This document shows, one piece after another, positions 24,441 through 37,100 of a DNA stretch of 64,000 nt. Under the pieces are notes generated by a model, which was given only the letters and a program-made list of their open reading frames with translations, was not told where the DNA came from and made no database searches. Origin of the DNA: Ulota crispa (Eukaryota; Streptophyta; Bryopsida; Orthotrichales; Orthotrichaceae); NCBI GenBank assembly GCA_963920765.1, contig OY987247.1, forward strand, positions 17,208,471 to 17,272,470, in the 5' to 3' direction. The first letter of the stretch is position 1. Each line of letters starts with the position of its first letter. Both the position numbers and the translations under genes were made by a program.

Positions 24441-24800
24441 ATATTTGGATAAAGAACTAATATTTTCTCAATAATCTACATATAATGTGGACGGGTGTAA
24501 ATAACTTCATTCCCTTGAATAAATTAATCTCTTTATCCGGACATGGCCCAATGTCTCAACATCATCCCATCTTTTAAATTTGACCAAAAAGTTTTTGGAA
24601 TTAAGTCTTGGTAGAATTACAAATAGTGTAGTTTAGGCCTTGACCTTTGCAAATGCAAACAGGGACTCGAAACAGACTGGATTATAGATCATAAGCTTAC
24701 AGGTCTCTGCTGGTCATTTCAATGCAGTGACAATTGAGCAAACATATCAGGGCAAGGACGATGGTACTCTCTGCCATTCTAGACGTCCATTCTGGTCTAT

Positions 24801-25229
24801 TGGTGTGCGTTTGGTATAATGGTGTGGGTTTGGTATAATGGTGTGGGTTTGGTATAATGGTGTGGGTTTGGTATAATGGTGTGGGTTTGGTATAATGGTG
24901 TGGGTTTGGTATAATGGTGTGGGTTTGGTATAATGGTGTGGGTTTGGTATAATGGTGTGGGTTTGGTATAATGGTGTGGGTTTGGTATAATGGTGTGGGT
25001 TTGGTATAATGGTGTGGGTTTGGTATAATGGTGTGGGTTTGGTATAATGGTGTGGGTTTGGTATAATGGTGTGGGTTTGGTATAATGGTGTGGGTTTGGT
25101 ATAATGGTGTGGGTTTGGTATAATGGTGTGGGTTTGGTATAATGGTGTGGGTTTGGTATAATGGTGTGGGTTTGGTATAATGGTGTGGGTTTGGTATAAT
25201 GGTGTGGGTTTGGTATAATGGTGTGGGTT
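24801..25229. repeat. 19-bp minisatellite, 22 units plus a partial one
   Basis: Unit TGGTGTGGGTTTGGTATAA, virtually identical in every copy apart from one base in the first unit. Because 19 is not a multiple of 3 and the unit has no stop on the minus strand, the array is open in all three minus frames and mimics a coding region with a 19-residue period. It is not a gene. Confidence 0.97.
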
Positions 25230-25403
25230 GAGAGCTGCCTCAATGAATGCGCCATATCGGCGTGTAAGATGAAGGTGGACATGGTAACAAGGGATTTAAT
25301 AGGAATTGTAACTAGAACTTATGATTGAGGTGCCCGCCAACCAAGAGCATGGAAGCAGTATTTTACAACTTGTTACTACTCACGCTTACCGAAGCAAGAA
25401 CTT

Positions 25404-25521
25404 ACTATTAGAAAATGGGCATTTTATGATTTTGATTTATGACTGTCGTGAGTTATTTAGAATTATGAATGACTCACAATAGCCATAAATCAGAATCATA
25501 AAATGCCCATTTTCTAATAGT
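25404..25521. repeat. Near-perfect 118-bp inverted repeat (foldback MITE or hairpin RNA locus)
   Basis: Starts ACTATTAGAAAATGGGCATT and ends with its exact complement. Arms of about 59 bases pair almost end to end, with only a few mismatches and hardly any loop. No coding capacity. Confidence 0.85.
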
Positions 25522-26143
25522 GACTGTAGTCAACAACATTGTAGTAACATGTGGGTCTAAATCTTAGTACTTTCAAAGATATTGCATAAATAATTGCCTA
25601 AGCTGGCAACACAATTTTTTTGTTTAGCAAGTTTACCATTGGGTCCCTCCTCAAATCTTCTACTTTAAATACATGAGCCTAGAATTCCAACACTATCTTT
25701 CTTTAATGAGCACTCACATATAGCGCAGCCATTGAAGTTATTCTAAGTGGCAAAATTGTGACACTCACAAGAGCGATGTTTTAGGAGATTTTGGTCTTTC
25801 TAGGTAGAAATCCTACCTTTCTCATTTTAAACTAATATTTCTAGAGCATGTATCAGATATTGCTTATTAAATTCTTCCCGAAAAGCAGCCATTTTTTATC
25901 CGGTTGATTCAAATTTCAATTGAGTTTTGCAACTAGTGTTTTTCAAATCTCCCCGCTCATTGCACATGAGCACAGCTCTAAAACTACGACAAATATTTAT
26001 TTTCATCTCCAAGCAGGTCCAAGCACCTGCTTGAGATTTCTGCTTATGCAACCAGAGTGATATTTCTGCAAACGGACAGTCGCCTTAAGTAGAAGGCCAT
26101 GCTGGCAAACTTCCTGAAGGTTTTAGTAATTTAGGTTTAAATC

Positions 26144-26511
26144 TAAGGTAGGAGCACCCATAAGCAACATTGTCTCTATAATTGTCAGCTTTGAAATCTT
26201 GGAGCACCCATAAGCAACATTGTCTCCATAATTGTCAGTTTTGAAATCTTGAAAAATCTTTGGAAGTAAATAGATATAATTACAAGGATGTACAACATGT
26301 GTACACAAAATCTTAGTGTTGGTTATGGGTGTAATGGTAGTTTGCTCTTTAAAAATTAACAACTTATTCTCATAGTATCCAAATAATACATTCAAAATTG
26401 CAAACTCATTAATTTTCTGTTCCTAATAGGATCTTATAATTTGCTAGTTATTTATTGATATTCATCATGTTCAAAACCCTTAGATTGACGCTTATGGGTG
26501 CTCTTACCTTA
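26144..26511. mobile_element. MITE, TAAGGTAGGAGCACCCATAA family
   Basis: Left end TAAGGTAGGAGCACCCATAA; right end, complemented, TAAGGTAAGAGCACCCATAA. 368 bp. The first 50 bases after the tip are present twice in tandem (about 26150-26200 and 26201-26250). Homologous to the element in STP intron 4. Confidence 0.88.
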
Positions 26512-26533
26512 TTTGAAATGTCTCACAAGTTCC

Positions 26534-26897
26534 TTAACCCCTAAATGCCTAGCTGGTCATTGTGACTACCCCTCTATAGTAAATACAGTACTTTATAATG
26601 GTGTGGCAAGTGCCCATCCATTATAATATGTTTTCAAAAGACACAAAAGTCAATAGTGTATGGTGCCCTCATGAAAATTATAAGAATAACATGGGACCTA
26701 ACATGGTGTTTGAGAATCTTCTCACAATTCAAGTCACCTAAAAATATGGGTGCATTTTGGTGAGATTATTCTTTGCCTTCCATGATGGACCATGTGCTTA
26801 TGATCACTTTTGAAAAAAATCAGATGAAAAATAACTTTTCTCCATCCTACAGAGAACTTTGTTGTTATCCAAAAACGTTCTCTCCTACGTTTAAGGG
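26534..26897. mobile_element. TIR element, TTAACCCCTAAATGCC family (copy 1)
   Basis: Begins TTAACCCCTAAATGCC; the right end near ACGTTTAAGGG is a diverged complement. The interior (TTTGCCTTCCATGATGGACC, ATGTGCTTATGATCACTT, TCATGAAAATT) recurs at 50690-51054, 51169-51517 and 54822-54930. No transposase seen. Confidence 0.65.
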
Positions 26898-27449
26898 CTC
26901 CAATTCTCTACTCAAACATCAAAAAAACTCAATCAAACTCAGTAGGTCTACCAGTCCACCACATCAGTTACTCCACCATATTCCCATGATAGTCTCTAAA
27001 CTGCAGGTTAAGGTATCTTCATTCATCACAATAACATTACACGACAGACGACAGATGATTTCCAAGGCAGGGATTAGAAACCGCAGAACATCTTTGACAC
27101 CTTATCTTTGTACCCACTCTGACAAGTTCATCTGAGACTCATGACAAAGCTTGTGACTTTTGTAAGCATACTACAATGAATGTCAAATTCATTGAATTGG
27201 TGAAGATTCACAACTTTGACACTTTCCAAGATAAGCGTCTTGAAAAGGAAATAAGCAGTCCAAAGTTTAGGAGCTTTGTGTTCTGAACTCATAGGAGTTG
27301 TACCAATAAAGCAAAATTACTGCATGGTTACTGCAACCTTGGTTGTCACGAGCAAGCAAAAAAAACTACCAAGTCCACTCTTGTGCTACCAAGAAATCAA
27401 ACAGCTATGCTACAATAGACTCCGTCTATGGCTTGCTTTTTGAGTAAAG

Positions 27450-27856
27450 TAAGGTAGTATGCTCAAATTGCGATGGCTATCAAGTAAACCATCCCATAGG
27501 GTGTCAAGAATGGTTATGTAGTGGTCATTGAATGAATCTCTATAAAGACATAACAAAAAATGTGTATTTTATCACAGGAGTCAATCATATTCCTTGATTT
27601 CACCTCATTTTTTTGTAAGTTGCAAGGGAACGGTTTATGCAAGACCTAGAGTCACAAATAGGTGTCTACCACACAAAATTTTGAAAATTCATCAACAATT
27701 AAATAATACTTCAAAAAAATATGAAAAAAAATTGCGGTACTTTTGACATCTATTTCTCTTTAACTAAAAATTAGACAAAAATAAATTCATGTCTTTAAAA
27801 GCCCATAAAAAATCAAACCAACTCTTACGGGGACAGTTCTAGTGCATACTACCTTA
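27450..27856. mobile_element. MITE, TAAGGTAGTATGC family (copy 1)
   Basis: Left end TAAGGTAGTATGCTC, right end GCATACTACCTTA. 407 bp. Similar throughout to 63491-63883, sharing AGACCTAGAGTCACAAATAG and AATGTGTATT. Confidence 0.9.
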
Positions 27857-28186
27857 ACTTACCTATTCAAACTTCCTTAGAATAACTTCTTATAATGCAC
27901 AGCCTCCTCTCCTAAGATCTAGAGCCAAAAAAGATCAAAAATTTTTGTACTATGCACTAGCGGATTAGTTTTCTAGCAAGCAAGAGCCAGACAAGCAAAA
28001 AAACTAACAGATTCACACAAGTCCATGTCAATCCCTCCACTTATCAACAAATGCCCTCTCAACATCTGGAAACTAGCAAACAAAAAAAATGCCATGCTAA
28101 GCACAATCATGAAACCCTAAAAAATTAGGGGTTTGACAAAATCATCATCTACTCTCAGGATTTGTAGCAAACTGCGATCCATCAAT

Positions 28187-31100
28187 CTAGATCTCCAAAA
28201 ACGGTGAGCTCTGTGTTGTTGTGGAAGTAAAGCCATGGAATTTCATGTTCTTCTTTGACTTGGTTTCTAGGAGCGCTGAGCTTTCATTGCCACCTTTGCT
28301 CATCAAGGACGTCATTTCAAATTCGGAACCGGAGTCAGCCTGGCTGAGAATGAGTGGTCCTCTGGTGGAGACAAGTCTACCCTGCTCGTGCTCTTGCACA
28401 AGACGTGCCACCTCGGCGTCCATGCCACCGTGCAACATGGCTACCACAGCCTTCATGTCGGGGCGGCTCTCGCCCGACCGGTGCACGCACAACAACGCTA
28501 TGCTGATGACTCGCAGTGCTTCGGCCTCTTCTCTGGGCTGCAGCTCCAGCTTTGGATCAATGAGCTCCTTGATCCTCCCTTTGCTTTGTAGACTCCATGC
28601 CTGGTCACACATCCCTCACCTTTTAACTCTCTAATAGTCCAAACTCTTTTATTCATATTTGAAGGCTTTTAGCGTTCTTACTTGCTGTTTTTTATGAGAA
28701 AATTTGATGGGTACTCATGAAGTTTGCACTATTTACATGGAAACCCCTATATTTTCAGAAATTACACAAATACCCTTGGATCAAGAATTTTAGGCATTTC
28801 TTTGTTGTGTTTGTACTTCCTTCATGACCAATGTTGAAGAAGAGAATGTAATGAAACAAAACAAAGCAACGTGTGCACAAAGGAAGAAGGGCAGTGACAT
28901 GCACAACAAATAAATGCATAAAATTCTTGATCCAAGAGTATTTGTGTAATTTCTGAAAAAGCAAGGGTATTTATGTAAATTTTGCAAACTTTGAGGGTAC
29001 CCATGAAATCTTCCCTTTTTTTTATTGAGTCTCTTAAATAGCATAAGTAGTTCACATAATCCCTTTTATCCACTTTTGATTTGTCCACAATGGAAGGCAA
29101 TGTGGGAATAACATTCCTTTTCACTTGTAACATGATCCTTAGAGCTAAAATGACATTAAATGGTATAGGGCTTAAGTGATGCATAAACCTCACAAAAATT
29201 GCCATCTCTTTTATTTGAACCAATGCTGTGACAACTCATATTGATTGCGCAAAATCATGATTTGAAGGGTTCAACTAGGACCAAGGGAGTATTTTATATG
29301 AGTGTCTTCAATTGCTTGCTCCCATTCTAGTAGATGTTTCAAACTGTTACAAGTTCCTAGTTGACATTCCTTTTGAAGAAAGTACCAATACTTTGAAACT
29401 ACAAAAATGCAACAAAGGCACCTATGGCAGGTAACCAGCAATTTGTGCACGGAATGGAAGTTTGGTTGAAGGGAGAAGGGACTCACCCAATCTGGAAGAT
29501 AGAAGTAGTCATCTGTAGATCTGACGAGCAGGTTTTTTCTTCTGCTCACAATCTCAAGCAGCAGAACGCCAAAGCTAAAAACATCCACTTTCTCACTCAG
29601 TTGTCCTAAATGGGCATACTCCGGCGCCAAGTAACCCCTGCAAGAATGAAGAAGAAGAAGTTATGTTGGTGAAGTTAGGTATGATATTATTATAGTCAAG
29701 CCCTACTATGGAAAAACCACCCCTTGTATGTGGACTTGCATATTATTATTACAACAAGGCATTACTTTCATACTACCCATTTCGATGTCTCAACTTTCAA
29801 CTTCTCAACATAATCATAATTGTAAAATGACATTTTTTCAAAGCATCAAACTTTGTCACATTCTAATGCACAATGCTCTACAAACTACTAGAACTTTTAA
29901 AAAAACTAAGCATGCAACACAATGCTCTATAAACCAAGACTAATACAAATTTGAACTTCCATGTGGGAGTTTAGAAATGTGCCAATTTCTTGGAATTTCT
30001 TTGCCATTTCAACAAAATAGGATCAAAGTAAGAAACATACAATGACATGTATTTTATGATGTGAAAGAGAAATAAAGAAGGAAGAAGAGAGGTGGTATCC
30101 ACCTGGTGCCTGCAACATGGATTGTCACAATGTGGCTCTCTTCCTTTGGATACAACAAAGCCAAACCAAAATCTGCAATTTTGGGCTCAAGATTTCTATC
30201 AAGTAGAATGTTACATGCTTTGATGTCTCGATGGATGATCTTTGGCTGGGATGCAAAATGCAAGTAATGGATGCCCTCAGCCACTCCATAGCATATGTTT
30301 TTACGTACAATCCAATCCTTCTTTCCACTGTCTTGTCCTGCACAAACCATCTCAACAAGGTTGAAACATGCTTCATGAACAAACATGACTATAGATGTCA
30401 AAATGCCAAAGTGGTGCACTTTGTAACAAAAACGTAGGCCAAGTCATTGCGTGGAGAACAATTGCACAAAAGGACCTACCAACCTTGTCAATGGCAAGGG
30501 AGGTACTAATGTCAAGTTGTTCTTCACAACCTAGCCCTATTTTACATTACTTGATATAATCTCATCAAAAGATTCACACAAGAAACAACAAAATTGTAAC
30601 TCTATCAATACATCTGTATGTTGCTCTATGCTACTTTGTGCACCTACTTAAAGCCCATTGTTGTAACTCTAGCATAACCAACTCTAACTTGGCTCTTATA
30701 TGCCAATCACAACCAACTTGCAATAGTGATAAATCTTGTTAACGTTGACATTTCAACGCTCAAAGTGCATATACCTCAAAAAAGACCTAGCATAGATTTT
30801 AGATTCTAGATGTGTGTATGGAAAAGTGTTAATTTCTTACCAATTTAAAGAGTATGATAGCAAGCCTAAACAATGGGGTTGCAGTACTAGCAAGAGAAGC
30901 AAGGAATTACCAAACAAAAACTGGTCCAAGTCACCATTTTCCACGTACTCATACACCAACAAGCGTTGATTTTTCCGAATGCAACACCCTTTTAGTTTCA
31001 CTAGGTTTCTGTGCTTCACAGCAGCAACGAGGACAATCTCATTCAAAAAATCGTCCAAGCTTTGTTGGGATTTTGTGTACAGTTGCTTCACAGCCACTTC

Positions 31101-34100
31101 AGTCCCATTTGGTAAAGTTCCCTAAACAATCACAAAATAGGTGTCACTCAATGTGTTTAGCACATTAATAATCATACACCATACCTTGATAGAAGAGTCT
31201 AGATTATGAAAGTATAATTGAATTATACATGGGTTTGGTGGCTGTGATATTCTAATGTCATGCATATCTTCTAGAATTAAACTCTCCAAACAAACTCTCC
31301 AAGCATGGAGAAGCCCCTACTAAGGAATCTCCCCATGCAATTTGCACAAGTTACAAATTGACAAAACCTTTCAATTTCTCGTTGCTTCATATCATATCGT
31401 TAATTTCTAGATCTTAAATTGCATAGAATTGATTGAATATGACATTTATTATTATTTTCTCTGAAATTTGCCATCATTTCTTTAACTAAAGCCAGCATTA
31501 AAGTAGATGTGAAATTTGGTATTGAGAAAGAAGAGTGCTTTATCAACTCAATATAATTCCATAGTTAGTCCAAAATTTTCATTAGGGTTTAAACAATTCC
31601 TCAATGCTATGAGTCTAAATAACAACAATGTTGACATAAGTTGTTGAACAAACCTTGTAAACAGCACCAAATGCACCGTGCCCAAGTTTCATGCTAAAAA
31701 CCCTCGTCATGACTTGCACCTCAGTGTAAGTGAAAATAGTGGGCTTCACCTCATATTCTGCAAATTCTACACTCAAAAATAAATTCAAAAAGTAAAAAAC
31801 GTGGTGATTAAGCGCACCATGGAAATTTTAACCTCATTGGGAGCTCATTTCTATGCAAGGAACAAACAATCATTGGATCTAGAGAGCATGGTAGTATCTC
31901 ACGATCTTGTTTCTTTTAAATGATAATAAAGTATCAATCCCTTGGTTGAGAGCATGGTTAAACAAGCAAATACAAATTTGTTATGATAAAAAAATATCCC
32001 TCATTACTCCCATATTTGAAAATTTTCTTTTTTCTTAAAAAAGGTTCTACTTTCACATTATTCTTATCAATAAGATACTTTACAATAAGAAACTGAGATT
32101 TTTAAAAACAATGGTGTGTTTTGGATTTCCTTACTTTGCTCAGCTCCAAGAATAAGTTTGTATCTCTCTTGTCTACTTTGCCAGAAGAGAAAACTAAAGA
32201 GTGAGATAACTAGTGCCATCACAGATGCGCTGACTACAGTTGTAATGATGACCACCTTCTTGTTACTTGAAGCACTTGCTGCCATTGATCAAACAACAAA
32301 AGAAGCAAATGACAAAGAACAGAAACAACATCAGTATTACATAAAACTTTGTATTAATCCTTTAGAAATAATTCCATATTGATTAGGAACTATGTCTTCC
32401 TCTAGTCAAGAAGTTCAATTAACTTAGATAAAATTGGTCATTTGACCAAGGAAATTTTCTTGACAAAAATTTGTCTAAACCTTATCTCAAACTATGACTT
32501 GCAATTGTAACATCAAAAGATTTTAGTGAAAAAATGGATGACATAGCCAAATTCTTCACCAGTTAAGCACCAAAGTTTGCCATTTTGGATGAAGTTTACT
32601 AATATAAGTAGACTTTATGGATGAACTTGCACACGGCATAAATTTTGTTGAGTTCTATCCAAATTTTCCTTACCTGCTTAAATCCTTGGGTGCGTGTCAC
32701 TCTACCATCAAAAATACAAAAATAAACCATGATTCTGACATTGACGAGAACATGATAGAGGATGGTTGTTCTATATGCACGTTTTCAATATCCCTACAAG
32801 ATCCATGATATAAAGCCTGCCCTCTATTTTGGAGATGTAAGACCGTTCCTATTCCCAAGGTCAATAGTAAAACCTACAAACCTATGGGCATGTAGAAGAT
32901 ACACGTGTACTAAGGACTGTCTAAAACAACAAGATTTCCACAGAAATGTTTCAAACGCCAAAGCACAGTATGACAAAATGAAAATTAGTTCACAACATTA
33001 TCTGCATATTCTAAGTGTCTGGTTTACTTTTTTTTTTATGAGTTTCAGCCATGGGTTTGCTTACAAGTATCTGCACACTGTTGCAGGCAAACACAGCGTG
33101 TCAAGTCATTGTTTGCAGATGTGGAATTGTCACAATAAGGATTTCCTTGTAGACTGTCATGTCAAGCACCCACTTTGGATTAGTCCTAAGAAAATTGCAC
33201 AAGAGAAAACAATTACTACATATAAGCAAGAAAGAGGTGAATTATTAAAGAGCTTGTGGGTGTTCATAAACTCACTTAAACTTGATGGTAAGATTGACAA
33301 TGTGGCCTGAATAGGCCACGTGTCCAATTTGGTTGTTTGTGAGGGTGACTAGTTGCAAGCTCTGGCTTCGATTGGGCATAGCAAGCATGCTATTTAGGTC
33401 TAGAGTTCCTGTGAGGTGGTTGTCGTCTAGAGCTCTGTCAAAAGGTTTGCATTGTAAGGTGGGAATCCCAAAAACAAGAGCAAGCAGGTCTTATAGAATC
33501 CAAATGATACATTGACATTATATGAAGGAATGTTCAACATTCCTATCTCAATATTCAATATTAAGGCAAAAGTTGGAACCAACGTCTTTTAAACTAGTTA
33601 AATTGTGGAGAATTGCTAACAAACTATTCATGCAGCTAAAAAAATATAAACTTTCCAGTGTTAAATTTAAAAATTTAGATTTTAGTAATGTTTTTAATCA
33701 CTTGTACACTCAAATGTTGTTTCTAGTCTTCCCCTAAATTTATAGAATATAATAGTGAAAGGTTTGGATCTCTTGCAACTTTAGCATAGAGTATTTGAAC
33801 GTCATTTCTAGCTTCACCTATGCAAAGAGTTTTATCTTTGTATAGTATGACTACGAAATGAGAATTCAATGACCAAAGTATCATGATATTAAAAGCAAGT
33901 TTAATTTGTTACATAGTAAACCACCTAATAGAGCAATTGATTATCAAGTGTAAGGAGGCGGTCCACAATTTGCACTATGTCCTGGCCATGTTCCACGTCT
34001 CATCAAAATCTGAAAATCTGATTGATGCAGAGCCAAAATTTGAGACTTGGCATTTTGCACTCAATCCCAAGTCCTGTAGTTGCTTACATGGCAACATTTT

Positions 34101-37100
34101 TTGGAAGTTTTGGCCCCAAAGAAAGTGGGACTTCACTCAAGGTTTGGGTCAACCATTTTGTTAAACCCAATCTTTAAACAAAGTCCCACCAATAAAAAAT
34201 ATTCACGACTTTCTTTAGTATTCTTTTTTACCCTCAATAACTCAACAATGCTAAGATCTCACATTGAGATAAGACATGAGACAGTGCAAACTGCCCCTAA
34301 ATATACTTACAACTCACATGTATTTATTGAAGGAAAAGTTTCAACAATTTTTTTTTGTAAGCCTATTTAGAACCTCAGTGTATGTACAAATCCTAATTCT
34401 CATGTGTAGTCAATGTCATGAATTTTATGCTTTGAAACATACTATTTTGACAAAAATGATCACTGATGCATGATGCTCCAACATTGGGTACAACTTTCTT
34501 AGAGTTCTTATAGAAGGAAAGAGTCAAAAAAACACTTACAACGTCTTCAAGCTCTTGAAGCCAACCAAGACAAATGAAGGGACTTCTCCACTTAGTGAGA
34601 CTCCTCGCAATATTCTGCACAAATGATGAAGAAGCATATGAGGGTGATAACTCTAAGAAGAAACAAATCCAAGAAGGAAAAAATTAATAATAAAGTTCAT
34701 GATGGATGCTAACTCATAATTTGCATACAAGGTGTATAGTTTTACTTTTTTTTGCAAAATTCCATAGTTTTGGAACCATATAGCCCAAAAACAAGAAGAT
34801 AACATTCTCCATAGTTCATGAGAAGGTCTTGTAGTCATACTAATAATCATAAAAGTCATCTAATAATGCATATAGACCTTGGTAAGATCAATAAGTCATC
34901 TATAGCTCTCCTTCTAAGTCACAATTCAAAAGTTCTTTTTGAAGCTATCAAGAAGTTCTTGAAACTTGCTATTTAAGAATGTATGTTGAACTTACAAGGT
35001 CTCTAGATTGTTGAGATCCGTAGCCCAGTTAGGAAGTGGCCCCAAATTGAAATTGTTGTAGCTCAAATCTCTGCACACAAGAAGTTCTGATCAACTTTCA
35101 TGTAAGCACTCCAAACCCTAAATCCCAAAACCCAAAACCCTACACTCTAAGCATCTAAAACCTAAAACCTACAACCCAAGTACATAAGAATTCTCAACAA
35201 ACAAACAATGGTTTCAATACTTCACAAAGAAATGAAAAAATCTACTAGACAAGAGATGTGCATATCAACTTACAAATACTGCAAATTTGACAAGGAAGCC
35301 AAGTTGGGAATGGATCCAAAGAAAAGGTTTCGTGATAGATCCATTGTTGTTAATGTTGAAATGTTGGAGAGCAATGTTGAATCAAGGCTACCTGTGAGCA
35401 AGTTATTACTCACATTGCTACAAAGCAAATGAAACAATATTGGCATTAAATTATGTAATGTCTCATGAAAAACTAAAGCATAATTCAAACAAGGATTCAA
35501 AAAAAAATGCAAAAAATTTGTAAGCAAAAGATTTTACACAATTTACAATATGTACTGTTCCTTTGAGTTGGTAGAATGCACTAACAAGTGTTGCAAGGTT
35601 TTGTGTGCCGTAATATTTGGAAGAGTTTCATTGAATTTGTTACTTGAAAGATCCCTGCACATCATAATACACACCATGCTTGAGTTGTAGTAGCATGGCA
35701 CTTTTTGAGTCTTTTTCTAATTAAGAGTTTCTTTCAAAGCAAAAGCCATACCAAATCATAGCATATCAAGCAAATTAGAGGGCTCAAACACACTCTCTCA
35801 CATGTGGAGACAATGGCTCATTGACTTGAGAAACTTTCTCTTTGTCAAATTAAATATAACTTTGCAAACAAGGAATCAAGGATTCTTTTTCTTTTCATGC
35901 CAATTTAGAAGGTGCTCATTAATATTGCTCAAGAATGCTTTGAACTTGTCACATCATAGTCTTAGGGCAAACTTCCATGTTGGCTCCAAGTATAAAATTG
36001 TCTATTTTTTCTTAATTTTACTATTCTAGGTTAATGTAAAAGCTTTCTCTTATACAACCAAATACAAAATGCCAAACCAATAAGATATAGGGTTACTTAC
36101 AAGTAAGTTAGAGGTCCTATTACTTCCACTAAGGTCCCAAGCTCAGTAAAATTGAGTAAGAAGGGCATCCTTCCGCTAAACTCATTGTTAGACAAATCCC
36201 TGCATGTTTAGAAACTAAGATAGTCAACAACTTGCTTAGAAACCAACCTCCATAAAATTCTCTTGAACAAAGTCACTACACATAAAAGGCAAGCTTTGCT
36301 AATTCTCTTTCTTAGGTAAGATTCTATTCAAAACAAAATAATGCTATTTTGGACAAGGCAAATCTAGATTGCATAGGGTCATGTTGATTGGGAGACATTC
36401 CATGCATTGTCATTCACATTTTTTAAAACTATTAAACTCTCCGAGCATAAACTAACCTCTATCCAAGAATCTCCCCATGTAGCTAATTAGGGTCATTGAT
36501 TAACAAAAAAACTTACAATTTCTATTTGCCTTATGCCATGGTGTATGATACTACACTTTGGGTTATCAAGGATTAGTTAAAGATAACATTTCCATATTGC
36601 TATAGTAAATACAAAGCCTTGCCTCTTCTCCCTTGGTGCTAAGCCAATATAAGGGCCTAATACCAACATTCAAAAGTGGGTAGAGTTAAGTTGGGTTTCT
36701 TACACAGACACCACTTTATGCATATAGCTAAAGATATCCACCACCAAAAAATTCCCAAAAAATGAATTATAGGAAAGGTTGAATGTTTGCACAGCACGAA
36801 ACGAGTTGGAAAGGTGGAGTGGAAGCGATCCGGTCATCTTGTTGTCCGCAAGGTTTCTGCAACCAAAAGGCAAACCACGAGGCAAACGTTGTTTCAATAC
36901 ATTGGTCCGCACAATGTTTAGAATTTTGATCTTTGACAATTGTTGGTGACATGGAAATTAAAGGACATGGTAATGAGAAAGTAAAGCCTTGTGTGAAAGA
37001 CAAGGTACGATCAAACATATAGTGTTGTTATGAGACAAAAGATGCCAAGTCATAGGAGTGGCAATGAGGAGGGAGGTCCAAAAAAACAATATAAAGTTAG

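Larger units (their letters stand above)
16640..24780. other. Gene-free AT-rich intergenic DNA
   Basis: No exon, RNA gene or recognisable transposon protein is seen on either strand in these 8 kb. It contains simple A/T runs, a (TA)n tract at 21528-21563 and scattered diverged repeat pieces. One of these (about 23400-23570) resembles 33990-34160 in an RLK intron. A short tandem array of GGATGAATATCTACATAG-like units lies at 24080-24210. Confidence 0.6.

Noticed and set aside
24797-25282. 161-codon minus-strand frame with His/Tyr/Pro/Thr repeats
   Set aside because: Produced by the 19-bp minisatellite, which is open in all three minus frames; no gene signals around it.
26773-27135. 120-codon plus-strand frame
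   Set aside because: Starts inside a TTAACCCC-family TIR element and runs into its flank; no domain.
32762-33310. 182-codon plus-strand frame
   Set aside because: Lies antisense across two RLK exons (33065-33153, 33276-33434) that fit the kinase gene in phase; no family resemblance.
35545-35546. Alternative donor for RLK exon 8 giving a 108-nt exon
   Set aside because: It inserts 13 residues into an LRR; the donor at 35584-35585 gives a clean 69-nt LRR exon in the same phase. Not fully excluded.
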